Counted from the first letter of the stretch, positions 27,876 through 36,737 are shown. The stretch: DNA of 64,000 nucleotides from Petrimonas mucosa (GCF_900095795.1 NZ_LT608328.1:3589001-3653000); one strand, 5' to 3'. Notes: generated by a model not told the origin, from the sequence alone. Translations and numbers: made by a program.

Positions 27876-28430
27876 ATGAACGAAAATCAGCGCGTACAAC
27901 AGGTGCTTTCGGGCAATACTTCTGCGTTCGCGTACTTTGTCGAAACCTACCAGGACATGGCATTCACCATTGCCCACCGGATCTGCGGCAATGTACACGA
28001 CGCGGAGGATGTTGTGCAGGAGAGTTTCGTAAAGGTTTACCGCAACCTGCACACGTTCCGGAGCGAGAGCAAATTCTCGTCGTGGCTTTACCGCATCGTG
28101 TACAATACGGCCATCACACATTCAAAATCGAAGCTGTGGCTCTCGTCCGATCAGGAGAGATCGCTGATGAATGTCCAGGAATTCTCGGATCTCGATACTG
28201 AAACGCAGATACTTGATTCCGAAAGAACCGAAACGGTATCCAATGTGTTGAACTGTATGCCGAAGGGCGAGGCACTGCTGCTAACCCTATACTACCTGGA
28301 GGATAATCCGGTAAAGGAGATTGCCCGGATCACCGGATTGAACGAATCGAATGTAAAGGTGAAGCTGTTCAGGGCGAGACAGTCATTCAAGGAGTTGTAT
28401 ACAAAGTACGAAAGGGTCACAACCTTCTGA
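27876..28430 (+). CDS. ECF-type RNA polymerase sigma-70 factor
   Basis: 184 residues with sigma region 2 (residues about 15-85: HRICGNVHDAEDVVQESFVKVY, then FSSWLYRIVYNTA) and region 4 (about 125-178: KGEALLLTLYYLEDNPVKEI and NVKVKLFRARQSFKEL). No region 1.1 or 3 is present, as usual for ECF factors. Regulation is probably through the membrane protein encoded immediately downstream. Confidence 0.93.
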   Translation: MNENQRVQQVLSGNTSAFAYFVETYQDMAFTIAHRICGNVHDAEDVVQESFVKVYRNLHTFRSESKFSSWLYRIVYNTAITHSKSKLWLSSDQERSLMNVQEFSDLDTETQILDSERTETVSNVLNCMPKGEALLLTLYYLEDNPVKEIARITGLNESNVKVKLFRARQSFKELYTKYERVTTF

Positions 28431-28438
28431 CAATAAAA

Positions 28439-28843
28439 ATGAAACCGATAATGAACGAAAACAATAACATGCCGTACGACGACGACGCCTTCATCCGGGA
28501 GATGATACAAGGGGCAAAGATGCAGGCACCACAAAACCTGAGGTACAGGATCATGCATCAGATTGAGTCTGAAAACGCCCTCAAGCCCAAGCAGACTCCG
28601 ACACCGGTGCATGAACGGAAAGTGCTGAAGGATTTCATCGGCATATTCGGCGTGATGTATGCCGTCCTGGCTGCCCTTATCGGCGGAGCCTACTTCCTTA
28701 AGGGGAAAGAGTTTGCACTCTCTTCCGGCTTTCTCTGGATGGTTATCGCCGTTGCCTTTGTGTTCAGCTTCTTCTGGCTGATGACACGGATCGATGAACG
28801 GCTGAACGACAAGAAGAGGGCGCACCACATCTCGTCGAAATAG
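28439..28843 (+). CDS. Small membrane protein, candidate anti-sigma factor
   Basis: 134 residues: an acidic N-terminal half (YDDDAFIREMIQGAKMQAPQNL), two membrane helices (DFIGIFGVMYAVLAALIGGAYF and SGFLWMVIAVAFVFSFFWLM) and a basic tail. The layout (soluble N-terminal domain, membrane helices, gene 8 bp downstream of an ECF sigma) fits an anti-sigma factor, but there is no zinc-finger anti-sigma motif. Function is by context only. A second ATG at 28451 is possible. Confidence 0.65.
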   Translation: MKPIMNENNNMPYDDDAFIREMIQGAKMQAPQNLRYRIMHQIESENALKPKQTPTPVHERKVLKDFIGIFGVMYAVLAALIGGAYFLKGKEFALSSGFLWMVIAVAFVFSFFWLMTRIDERLNDKKRAHHISSK

Positions 28844-28853
28844 CCCGCTCCGG

Positions 28854-29726
28854 TTATTCGCTCATCAGCTGCTCCCGCGCCCTGGCAAGAATTTCTGGTG
28901 ATTCCGCGGAAGGATAGCGCAGATCGAGCGACTTGAAAAGTTCCAGGATGATATCGCCCACAGCCACTCGGGTGAAAAATTTCTTGTCGGCCGGAATCAC
29001 ATACCAGGGTGAATGTGGCTTCGATGTCTTTTCGAGCATCTCCTCATAGGCCTGGTCATAGGCATCCCACTGCATACGGGCCTGCAGATCAGACGAACTG
29101 AATTTCCAGTTCTTCTCCGGTTCATCGAGCCGCGACAGGAAACGTCGCTTCTGCTCCTCTTTCGAAACGTGGAGAAAAAATTTCAGGATACGCATCCCAT
29201 TATCGTACCAATGTTTCTCGATGGCGTTGATCGCTGCGTAGCGCTCTTCCCAGAACTGCCCTCCAATAGCATCCACCGAACCATAACCCGGTATCCGTTC
29301 ATTCAGGATCCACTGCGGATTGACCCGGGTAGCCAACACATTCTCATAGTGCGACCGGTTGAAGATCTCGATCATTCCCCGCTCCGGCAAGGCCAGATAG
29401 TGACGCCACATGTAGTCGTGCTCCAGCTCGCTCTTAGCCGGGGTCTTGAAGCTGTGCACCCGACACCCCTGGGGATTGATGCCCGACATCACGTGACGGA
29501 TCACCCCATCCTTCCCTGCAGCATCGCGCGCCTGCAGAATGATCAGCAACGAGTAGCGATCGTCGGCGTAAAACTTCTCCTGCAGATCTTTCAACTGCCG
29601 GATATTCTGCTTGATCTCATCTTTGGCCGACCTCTTGTCATACCCTCCATCTTCCGATGTGGCATACTCTCGCAGGTTCACTTTCGAGCCGGGCTTCACC
29701 CTGAATTTACCGTAATCGATATTCAT
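28854..29726 (-). CDS. ppk2: PPK2-family polyphosphate kinase
   Basis: 290 residues with the PPK2 P-loop kinase fold: Walker A in QARDAAGKDG (65-74), the lid region with IFNRSHYENVLATRV, and Walker B region IEKHWYDNGMRILKFFLHVS. PPK2 uses polyphosphate to make nucleoside di- or triphosphates. I chose the ATG at 29726 because the conserved N-terminus MNIDYGKFRV starts there; the longer frame to 30005 runs into IS66 sequence and is an artefact. The composite transposon ends 82 bp upstream and may have replaced part of its promoter. Confidence 0.92.
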   Translation of the reverse strand: MNIDYGKFRVKPGSKVNLREYATSEDGGYDKRSAKDEIKQNIRQLKDLQEKFYADDRYSLLIILQARDAAGKDGVIRHVMSGINPQGCRVHSFKTPAKSELEHDYMWRHYLALPERGMIEIFNRSHYENVLATRVNPQWILNERIPGYGSVDAIGGQFWEERYAAINAIEKHWYDNGMRILKFFLHVSKEEQKRRFLSRLDEPEKNWKFSSSDLQARMQWDAYDQAYEEMLEKTSKPHSPWYVIPADKKFFTRVAVGDIILELFKSLDLRYPSAESPEILARAREQLMSE

Positions 29727-29800
29727 ATGATCAGCTTTTTTTGGGATCTGCCGGACCATCCGGCAAAACCGGTTGTTTGGCAAAGTAAATGAAAAAAATG

Positions 29801-29808
29801 GGTGTAAC
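29801..29808. repeat. Left 8-bp target-site duplication of the composite transposon
   Basis: ggtgtaac directly before the IS66 terminus at 29809; the same 8 bases follow the other outer terminus at 42561-42568. IS66 elements make 8-bp duplications. Confidence 0.88.
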
Positions 29809-29980
29809 GTATCCCGTCGGCTATGAGCGTGTTGCAGGAATGGGTAAAAATTAGCATATCCCTCTCCGGTCCACCTCCTATGGTTTATTCTCTGCTTCAA
29901 CCGGCACATTGAATCAATGGCGGTATGACAATATTGTATTCGATCGTTGATCGGGGGTATCGTGCATGTAAGGATCCGTC

Positions 29981-31498
29981 TTATCCAAGGATATTCTCTT
30001 TCCAATTGTGTGGGAGCAGCTCTTCCAGTTTATTCGCGTGATGATCGGGTATTCTGTTGAGGACATCAGTCATCCATCGCGTTGGATTCACGCCGGCTTC
30101 GCGACAACAGGCGAAGAAAGAATACATCATCGCGTTACGCTCGGCTCCCTCGTGGCTCCCGCAGAATAAATAGTTACGGCGTCCCAGGGCAAGTTTCCGG
30201 ATTTTATTTTCAATCTCGTTATTGTCTATCTCGAATTTGCCGTCCGTCATCGTCCTTTCCAACCTGTCCCAAATTTTCAGAGTGTAGGCAACCGCGATTC
30301 CTATGGGAGATTTAGGCAGGACTTGCCCCCGCTGGTCTTCCAGCCATCGTTTCAGCTCTTCCATCACCGGTATTGATTGTTGTTCGCGCAGCCGGTGCCG
30401 TTCCTCGAATGGCATCTTTTCTTCGCGTGCCCGTTTCTCTACCCGGTAGAGTTTCGCGAACAAGTCAAGGGCTTGACGCGATCTCGATGGCGAGTTCTCC
30501 TTGGCGTGTTCAAATTTTCGCCGGCTATGGGCCATGCATGCCAAAAGTGTGATGTGCTCCGCGTCCTTATACTGGTCATACCCCGCGTACGCGTCAGTTT
30601 GGAGCGCGCCGCGGTACCCGTCAAGAAATCCGGCGGCGACATCCCCCGAGCGGGATTTTCCGTACCTGAAGCACGCCATGCCTTCCACGGGGGCATGAAA
30701 CACCCACATGTACCCCTTGTGCGTGGCACCGGGCTTATCCGAGGTAAGAACAGGTATCGGGGACTCGTCCACCTGAAGGTAGTCGCGTTTCATTATTTCA
30801 TGGATCAGTGTATCGTCTAACGGCTCAAGCAAGCGGCAGACGGCGGCGTACCAGCCCTTGAGCGTCGACTCGGCAACCGGTATCTTTTGCCGCTTGAATA
30901 TCTCGGCCTGGCGATAGAACGGGAGGTGGTCGATGAATTTGCTCGCGCAGATATGGGAGAGAATGCCCGCCCCGGCATTTCCTTTCACGATGGGCAACGA
31001 GGGCATGGGGGCTACAGTAACGCAGCCTTCACCTTCCGTGCCCGGCACCACGTACTTGGGACGGATAATAACCCGCACGTAAACGTCGGCGGGCTTGTAC
31101 TCCAGCAGCTCGGTGACAGACTCCCCTATCTTGACGGCTCCATCGGGGATAAGGTCAGGTTCAATCACCTCCTCTTCCCGTCGCAGGTGCTCGGGAAGAC
31201 GGCTCCGGACAGGCTTTTCGCGTGTCTTTTCGCATTCGTAAGTGATGGTTTCCTTGTTCGCTTCCGCTTTTGGCTGAATATCGCGAAGTGAATCCCGCGT
31301 GCCGGCAAAGAGGTCCAATTGCCCGTCATCGGTTTTTTCCGACCTGAAGCGTTCACTTCTCACACCGTAAAGCATCCGTTTTAGCTCGGAGAGTTGAAAC
31401 CTCAGGTATTCGCAATCGGACTTGATGGACAGCAATTCGTTATATTCCCCGCGGGAAATAACAACCTGGTCATTCAATTCCGTATTGCTTGTTTTCAT
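29981..31498 (-). CDS. tnpC: IS66 transposase TnpC (copy 1)
   Basis: 505 residues from the ATG at 31498 (upstream ATG at 31537 possible). It has an N-terminal coiled-coil/leucine-rich part, a zinc-binding-like central region, the DDE domain with DESPIPVL, LQTDAYAGYD and the Glu in DNNEIENKIRKLALGRRNYLF, and the IS66 C-terminal segment. The frame is intact. One residue in the central region is Asp here and His in copy 2. Confidence 0.93.
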   Translation of the reverse strand: MKTSNTELNDQVVISRGEYNELLSIKSDCEYLRFQLSELKRMLYGVRSERFRSEKTDDGQLDLFAGTRDSLRDIQPKAEANKETITYECEKTREKPVRSRLPEHLRREEEVIEPDLIPDGAVKIGESVTELLEYKPADVYVRVIIRPKYVVPGTEGEGCVTVAPMPSLPIVKGNAGAGILSHICASKFIDHLPFYRQAEIFKRQKIPVAESTLKGWYAAVCRLLEPLDDTLIHEIMKRDYLQVDESPIPVLTSDKPGATHKGYMWVFHAPVEGMACFRYGKSRSGDVAAGFLDGYRGALQTDAYAGYDQYKDAEHITLLACMAHSRRKFEHAKENSPSRSRQALDLFAKLYRVEKRAREEKMPFEERHRLREQQSIPVMEELKRWLEDQRGQVLPKSPIGIAVAYTLKIWDRLERTMTDGKFEIDNNEIENKIRKLALGRRNYLFCGSHEGAERNAMMYSFFACCREAGVNPTRWMTDVLNRIPDHHANKLEELLPHNWKENILG

Positions 31499-31549
31499 GG
31501 TGTAAAGATACAACTTATCAATGAGATGAACAAGCACGAAAGTCTTTAT

Positions 31550-31912
31550 TCACGCGGTTTTTGGAGCAATATTGAATCTTTTCCGGCGGGTGGTTTTTTC
31601 CATGGAAATACCCTCGACCATCATGACCAAATCGCGCCAAAGAATACTGCATCCCTTGCCGGAAGAATGGACGCGGGGAAGGGAAAAGCGGCCGCTTTCC
31701 AGGCGCTTGTGGTACAGCACGAGCCCGCCCCGTTCCCAATGGAGCAGCTTGATGGTCGTCCTGGACCTGTTGACAAAGATGAACACTTCCCCGCCTAACG
31801 GGTCGCGTCCCAATTCCGATGAGACAAGCCCGCATAAACTGTCAAATCCTTTACGCAGGTCGGTGGGTGAGAGGCAGAGGTAAAAACGCTGGGATTCGTT
31901 AAGTGAGAACAT
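31550..31912 (-). CDS. tnpB: IS66 accessory protein TnpB (copy 1)
   Basis: 120 residues with the IS66 Orf2 pattern: YLCLSPTDLRKGFDSLCGLV, then the VFIFVNRSRTTIKLLHWERGG core. TnpB is needed together with TnpA and TnpC for IS66 transposition; its biochemical role is unclear. Confidence 0.93.
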   Translation of the reverse strand: MFSLNESQRFYLCLSPTDLRKGFDSLCGLVSSELGRDPLGGEVFIFVNRSRTTIKLLHWERGGLVLYHKRLESGRFSLPRVHSSGKGCSILWRDLVMMVEGISMEKTTRRKRFNIAPKTA

Positions 31913-31923
31913 CGTCCGGGAAA

Positions 31924-32274
31924 TTAAAAAGTGAGCAGTTCCCCGAGTAGCGTGATGTCGGTTACCCCCTCGTCCACGCGAAGAGTTACCCCGCCGGGAT
32001 AGGCGGTCTCGAACCGGGGCATCCGCCGGGAGGACGGCTTGCCGACAACAGTTACCGGCTGCAAGAGGGATGGCTCCTTTGCAGGGGGTGTTTTTGAGGC
32101 TTCATGTTCCGGATGGACTTCAAGATACAATTTTCTCCATTTGTAAAACTGCCATTCACTCATGTTTTTGGACCGGTAAAAATCCGTGGCCCGCTGACCA
32201 CTTTGAAAGTACTCTTCGATCAGGGAAAACGCTTCGTGTTGAGTAAAACGACGATTCATTTTGTTAGTGTTCAT
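31924..32274 (-). CDS. tnpA: IS66 accessory protein TnpA (copy 1)
   Basis: 116 residues from the ATG at 32274 (another ATG at 32310). An N-terminal helix-turn-helix-like region (EYFQSGQRATDFYRSKNMS, WQFYKWRKLY) suggests DNA binding. A C-terminal ITLLGELLTF and the position before tnpB fit IS66 Orf1. Confidence 0.85.
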   Translation of the reverse strand: MNTNKMNRRFTQHEAFSLIEEYFQSGQRATDFYRSKNMSEWQFYKWRKLYLEVHPEHEASKTPPAKEPSLLQPVTVVGKPSSRRMPRFETAYPGGVTLRVDEGVTDITLLGELLTF

Positions 32275-32334
32275 CTTTTTTTGACAAAGATCACGGTTTA
32301 ATCGAAGCAATCCAATACGCCTATGACCGACGGC

Positions 32335-33327
32335 TTACCGTACATCTGTGCCCGCAAAGCGAACGTCAGCGGTAATATACTGACAACCAAGCTTGCGGCT
32401 CCTTCTGGCTTCACCCCTGGCTTCAAGCAGATTGATCAGTGCCCGGGCGGTGAGTTCCTTCCCTTCAAAACCGTACCTGGTAACTCCCTTCTTCCCGATC
32501 TTGATCATACCCAGGTAATGGCACTTGATGTGCCGGGCACGTATGAATCGAATCACCTCCGAGCAGGTGAACCAGCTGTCGGCAAGCAGGTAGTCAAAGC
32601 GGATGCCCTTTCTAATGGCTCGCTTTATCATGGTTATCATCAACTGGATCTTGCTCTCCCCGTACTCTTTTGCCCGCGTTATAACGGGGGAGGCTTCATC
32701 TCTATCTTTGGTAAACCGCGATTCGAGCTCCTTGTCGCTCATGCTGAAGTTGTTCTTCCTGCCCTTCTCCCCGAGGATGGCGAAGTCGAGGATGAACTGG
32801 CTCTTGCCATCCGTGATGCCCAGAAAGAGAGATTTGAAACCAAGGATCGCCTTGTGTCCCAGGTGGGAATAGACCCTACCGATGTTTTCAATACGCCTTC
32901 CCGTTTTGGGAAAGTCGGTATCGTCCACCATCAGGCAAACAGTTTGATGCTTGTGGTCACTTCTCACGCGAACCTTGTTCCATATTTGAATGGTGAAGTG
33001 GTAGAGTATCTTGCGCCAATCATAAATTTCGTTGTTCACAAAACGGTAGAAAACATCCTTTTCGCAGCCAAAGAAGCCGCTTAGGGATGATCGACAATAA
33101 TTGTAAGGATTCTTGATCATGAAACAGGGGAACATAATCAGCAACTCGAGCACCTGCAGCAGGGAATACTTGCTGTTGCATTTGCTCCTGCTCCCGAAGA
33201 GGACCTTCTCCGACATGTTGAAACCTTTTAGCATATCCGTCAGGGTAAAAAGGGCACTGTTTGAATCATCTTTCTTGAAAAAAACGCTGATTTCTGATAA
33301 AATGGAGTTACTTTTGTATATCGGCAT
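32335..33327 (-). pseudogene. IS4-superfamily transposase truncated by IS66 copy 1
   Basis: A DDE transposase with the first Asp in VDDTDFPKTGRR and the second in LLADSWFTCSEV. It stops after about 330 residues because the IS66 terminus supplies the stop codon (32335-32337). The C-terminal part, which should carry the catalytic Glu, is missing and not found elsewhere in the window, so this copy is inactive. It is the left scar of the cargo and shows that IS66 inserted into an older IS. Confidence 0.85.
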
Positions 33328-33560
33328 AGGGCTGTTAGTATTTTTGGTTTTGACGCTTAAATATACTAATAATCTGTGAATTACAGAAGCCTCTGTGCCG
33401 TTTTTTTATGCGATTATTTTTACTGAATTTTTACTTGCGAAACTTGAATAATCCTGTAACACGTTCACAATAATCATCCCCATAATACCAAACAATTTTC
33501 CCGAAAAGAGATTGTCAGCTCAAAATAATTTACTAAATTGCAGCAGGATAATAACAAAAA

Positions 33561-33698
33561 ATGAATGTCATGGAACATGATCAAAACAGTGAAGTCATCT
33601 CCTATACGGCCCCTGACTTTGAAGTCGTTGAAATTGAAATTGAACAAAATATCCTGGCAGGTAGTACACCAGATTTTGACGGCGAGGATTGGGGTTAG
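33561..33698 (+). CDS. 45-residue peptide, candidate RiPP-type precursor
   Basis: A short ORF with ATG at 33561 and TAG at 33696-33698. The peptide has an acidic, non-secretory N-terminal half (residues 1-20), an alternating EVVEIEIEQ strand at 21-29, the NILAGS segment at 30-35 and a Gly/Asp-rich tail TPDFDGEDWG at 36-45. There is no signal peptide. It lies 23 bp before the LamG lipoprotein and upstream of a PqqD-like protein, kinase, peptidase and ABC exporter in the same direction. A leader-plus-tail layout fits a precursor recognised by PqqD. The alternative is a non-modified small protein. Confidence 0.65.
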   Translation: MNVMEHDQNSEVISYTAPDFEVVEIEIEQNILAGSTPDFDGEDWG

Positions 33699-33721
33699 TT
33701 TTTACTTTAAAAAAAACAGGT

Positions 33722-35338
33722 ATGAAGAAGTGCATCTTTTGGACGGTAGCTTCTGCCATCCTTCTTTTAGGCAGTTGCAACAAAGAAGAGACTCAGGATC
33801 CGACACCGCAGGAAACAGTAACGGTGCCGACACTGACCATAAGGGCTGCGATGCCCGATGAGAATCCTTCACCGCAAACACGTGTGGCACTCACGGAAAC
33901 TGTGGGTGGAAACATATCCGTACAATGGAAAGAGGGTGATAAAATTCACCTCTGTTTTGTCAGCGAGGATGGAAATACAGTAAGAACCGTTGCTGACGTG
34001 GCTGTGACCAATATCAGCGCAAATGGAAAGAGTGGCGAATTTGCCGTAGAAATCCCCACAGAGATCACCGGACGGTTTAACCTGTATGGCATCTATGGTG
34101 CTACATTCAAGGAGGCAAACAGTAAAACAGTGGTTTTCCCTGCAACACCCACGGGTGGCACCGATCTGTCCAATGCCGAAGAAATATGCGTTATGAAATT
34201 TGCACAGACAGGTCTGGAGGCAGGCTCCACCGTAAATGTCTCATTCCAACATCTGGGGTCAATAATAGGGATATGGTTGTTCAATGCCACCACCGATAGC
34301 TATAACGTGACTTCACTTTCCATGGGAAATGAGAGCTACCAGTGGTTGGGAAATGATGAGGGCGCTGCAGAATATGATATCGCAGCGGGTGAATTCACAA
34401 ACCGGAAACCCGGCAATATCCTCTCTTTCATCTCCGGAAGCACATTGTCTATTACCGGGGGAGAAACCAAAAAGCTATACCGGTGGGTTGTACCGGCTGC
34501 TGATTACGATAACACAAAACAACTGGTGGTAACCATCAATGATAATACCGGCAACAAGAGTGTTGAGATTCCTGTAATCACCATGGCACAAGGGAAATAC
34601 TACCGGTTGAAGCTCCTGAGAAACTATGTAGGATGGGGAAGAGTAACCTCACCTTCGGCAAGCGATCTGGTAGGGCACTGGCCTTTTGATGGGAACACCC
34701 AGGATGCCAAGGGCACCAATCATGTCACCGAATCCAACGGAGTATCCCTTGCCACCGACCGGTACGGCAATGAAAACAGTGCCTATTCCTTCAGCGGCAG
34801 CAGTTCTTACATGAAATGCACCACTGCCGGTATTACGGGAAGCTTCAACCCCCGCACCATTACTTTCTGGGCCAAAGCAGACAACCTCACTACTACATCA
34901 CAAACCATCCTTGTTTGGGGTGGAAGCACTGCTACAGATGGAAGCAGATTTGAGGTTAACCTGGTAAACAATCAGATTATCTGTGATATTTCCACCTCCA
35001 ATTACGGTAAAACAACCAGTGCGATTGTCGACGATGTATGGAATTTCTATGCCGTAGTGTATACGCCAAAATCCACTACCTATGTGAAAGAAAACACCCT
35101 GTCCAGTACAATAAGGTTCTATGTCAATGGGATTGTTCCAACTACTCCAGGGGTGTCACTCGAAACCACAATCGCAGTCAATACCCACAACACCAACCCC
35201 ATCTATTTTGGATCGCTATACAATACAGAGCGTAGATTCCAGGGGACACTGGATGACATAAGAATCTATAACAAAGCCCTTTCACAGGCAGAGATCATCG
35301 GGTTATATCTCAGCCAGGAACAACCGGCCAATCCATAG
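33722..35338 (+). CDS. Fimbrillin-like lipoprotein with C-terminal LamG domain
   Basis: 538 residues. The signal peptide ends in the lipobox LLGSC (Cys19). The N-terminal part resembles Bacteroidales fimbrillins (TRVALTETVGGNISVQWKEGDKIHL, and repeated beta strands up to about residue 300). A concanavalin-like LamG domain follows at about 315-530 (LVGHWPFDGNTQDAKG, ITFWAKADN, FQGTLDDIRIYNKALSQAEI). This is a surface-exposed binding protein of unknown ligand. I used the ATG at 33722 because the lipobox then fits; an earlier in-frame ATG at 33689 overlaps the peptide gene. The role in the cassette is unknown. Confidence 0.8.
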   Translation: MKKCIFWTVASAILLLGSCNKEETQDPTPQETVTVPTLTIRAAMPDENPSPQTRVALTETVGGNISVQWKEGDKIHLCFVSEDGNTVRTVADVAVTNISANGKSGEFAVEIPTEITGRFNLYGIYGATFKEANSKTVVFPATPTGGTDLSNAEEICVMKFAQTGLEAGSTVNVSFQHLGSIIGIWLFNATTDSYNVTSLSMGNESYQWLGNDEGAAEYDIAAGEFTNRKPGNILSFISGSTLSITGGETKKLYRWVVPAADYDNTKQLVVTINDNTGNKSVEIPVITMAQGKYYRLKLLRNYVGWGRVTSPSASDLVGHWPFDGNTQDAKGTNHVTESNGVSLATDRYGNENSAYSFSGSSSYMKCTTAGITGSFNPRTITFWAKADNLTTTSQTILVWGGSTATDGSRFEVNLVNNQIICDISTSNYGKTTSAIVDDVWNFYAVVYTPKSTTYVKENTLSSTIRFYVNGIVPTTPGVSLETTIAVNTHNTNPIYFGSLYNTERRFQGTLDDIRIYNKALSQAEIIGLYLSQEQPANP

Positions 35339-35350
35339 AGCAAAACATGT

Positions 35351-36253
35351 GTGGTGGGGTCCGTTAACAGATATAGGATTGCCGGTCACCTGATAGAAGT
35401 CAAAGATACTCCTCTGACTGAAATTATGGACCTCCTTCCCTCTTTTTCCCCCTTTTCAATAATACAGGAAAAAGAGGGGGAAGTACCGTTGGTCACCCTC
35501 TCTTGCACCCGGGGAAAAATCACACCTGAGGGGAGTGTTCTGGAAGAGTTCTCCCGAAACTCCTATCGGTATAAGATATTCAGCCATCATGAGACCATCA
35601 TTTGCCAAATTCGCCGCAATCAAATCACACACCACATGAAACTAGTGATGGGCCACTCTGATGTCCAATGCGATTTGGATACCACTCAGGATTCTCCCAC
35701 TAACATCACTCAGAAAGAGAAAGCCCCCTTTCTCAGCAACTTCCTCTCCATAGCCCTCGCCCTGGCATCAGTCAAACACAACACCATCAAAGTGCATGCC
35801 TCTGTCATTGAAAAAGAGGGAAAGGCATTGCTCTTCCTCGGAAAAAGCGGTACCGGGAAAAGCACCCACGCAAGTTTATGGCTTAAGCATATTACCGGAT
35901 CGACACTTATCAACGATGATGAGCCGTTGGTTAGGCTCCATGAAGATGGAACCGTCAGGGTGTACGGATCGCCATGGAGCGGGAAAACGCCCTGTTATCA
36001 AAATATCTCTGCCCAGGTGGAGGCTTTTGTACTGCTCTCTCAAAACAAGCAAAACAGACTTATAAAGCTTTCGGGGGTGAAGGCTTTTGGGGCACTATTC
36101 TCTTCTGTGGCCATCTTACGATCGAAACGGGAACACCACGATGCCTTGTTCGAACAGGTTGCCACCTTATCTGTGATGAAACCGGTTTACCTGTTGGAGT
36201 GCCGCCCCGACCGGGAAGCAGTGCTATTATCTCATTCATTGCTCCAACCATGA
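35351..36253 (+). CDS. HprK-like kinase of the peptide cassette
   Basis: 300 residues: an N-terminal half without clear homology, then an HPr-kinase/phosphorylase-like P-loop domain. VHASVIEKEGKAL leads to the Walker A GKSGTGKS (164-171), and the paired D189-D190 of INDDEPLVR match the HprK base. Such kinases in lasso-peptide clusters phosphorylate the precursor. The only suitable start is GTG at 35351, in the same frame as the preceding gene after its stop. The stop overlaps the next start (ATGA). Confidence 0.82.
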   Translation: MVGSVNRYRIAGHLIEVKDTPLTEIMDLLPSFSPFSIIQEKEGEVPLVTLSCTRGKITPEGSVLEEFSRNSYRYKIFSHHETIICQIRRNQITHHMKLVMGHSDVQCDLDTTQDSPTNITQKEKAPFLSNFLSIALALASVKHNTIKVHASVIEKEGKALLFLGKSGTGKSTHASLWLKHITGSTLINDDEPLVRLHEDGTVRVYGSPWSGKTPCYQNISAQVEAFVLLSQNKQNRLIKLSGVKAFGALFSSVAILRSKREHHDALFEQVATLSVMKPVYLLECRPDREAVLLSHSLLQP

Positions 36254-36702
36254 ATAAGAAGTTAATGTTAAATAACGCGCAGCTCCTTGATTTGGTAAGG
36301 AATGAGCTCTCCGAGGGTGGCTCTGTCAAGATCAAAGCCCGTGGAAATAGCATGAGGCCCTTGATTCAAGGAAACCGGGACGAGCTGGTTTTATGCAAAC
36401 CCAATGAGGACTCTTTCAAAAAAGGCTCCATCGTGTTGGCCCGGTTACAGGAAGAACATATGGTGGCACACCGGATTGCTGTTACAGACGGCAACACCCT
36501 GGTACTTCGGGGTGATGGCAATATTGCCGCAAGAGAGACCGTTAAACCGAAAGATGTTGTTGCCGAAGTGATTGCTGTTGTCCGAGGCAGAAAAATGATC
36601 AGGAAAGGATCCTTATGCTGGAACAAATACCGTTACCTTTGGCCTTCTAACCCACTCTTGAGAAGGGTTTTGCTTAAACTGTTTGCGGGCAAACAGGATT
36701 AA
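36250..36702 (+). CDS. S24/S26-type peptidase-like protein without membrane anchor
   Basis: 150 residues with signal-peptidase boxes: Ser34 in GNSMRPL, His74 in VAHRI where the ER/SipW-type enzymes have their catalytic His instead of Lys, and Asp89 in LRGDGN. A conserved VAEVIAVVRGR strand follows. There is no hydrophobic membrane segment, unlike true signal peptidases, so the protein is probably cytosolic. It might cut a leader from the precursor before export. A regulatory S24-like role is the alternative. Confidence 0.78.
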   Translation: MNKKLMLNNAQLLDLVRNELSEGGSVKIKARGNSMRPLIQGNRDELVLCKPNEDSFKKGSIVLARLQEEHMVAHRIAVTDGNTLVLRGDGNIAARETVKPKDVVAEVIAVVRGRKMIRKGSLCWNKYRYLWPSNPLLRRVLLKLFAGKQD

Positions 36703-36737
36703 GCCAAACTTAACCATCACATATTAACACACATAAA

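Larger units (their letters stand above)
29809..32338 (-). mobile_element. IS66-family insertion sequence, copy 1
   Basis: 2,530 bp with three genes in the order tnpA, tnpB, tnpC on the minus strand. Imperfect terminal inverted repeats start GTA at both ends (gtatcccgtcggctat at 29809; the complement of the right end reads gtaagccgtcggtcat). It differs from copy 2 at about five bases that I can see, for example 30817, near 30905, in tnpB and twice in tnpA. Confidence 0.92.

Noticed and set aside
28854-30005. PPK2 with 93 extra N-terminal residues
   Set aside because: The extension is encoded by IS66 end sequence and recurs in front of the acyltransferase remnant at 39841-40227, so it is an accidental fusion.
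33722-35338. Type IX secretion substrate
   Set aside because: The end of the protein is a LamG strand plus a short tail, without a T9SS C-terminal domain; it has a lipobox.
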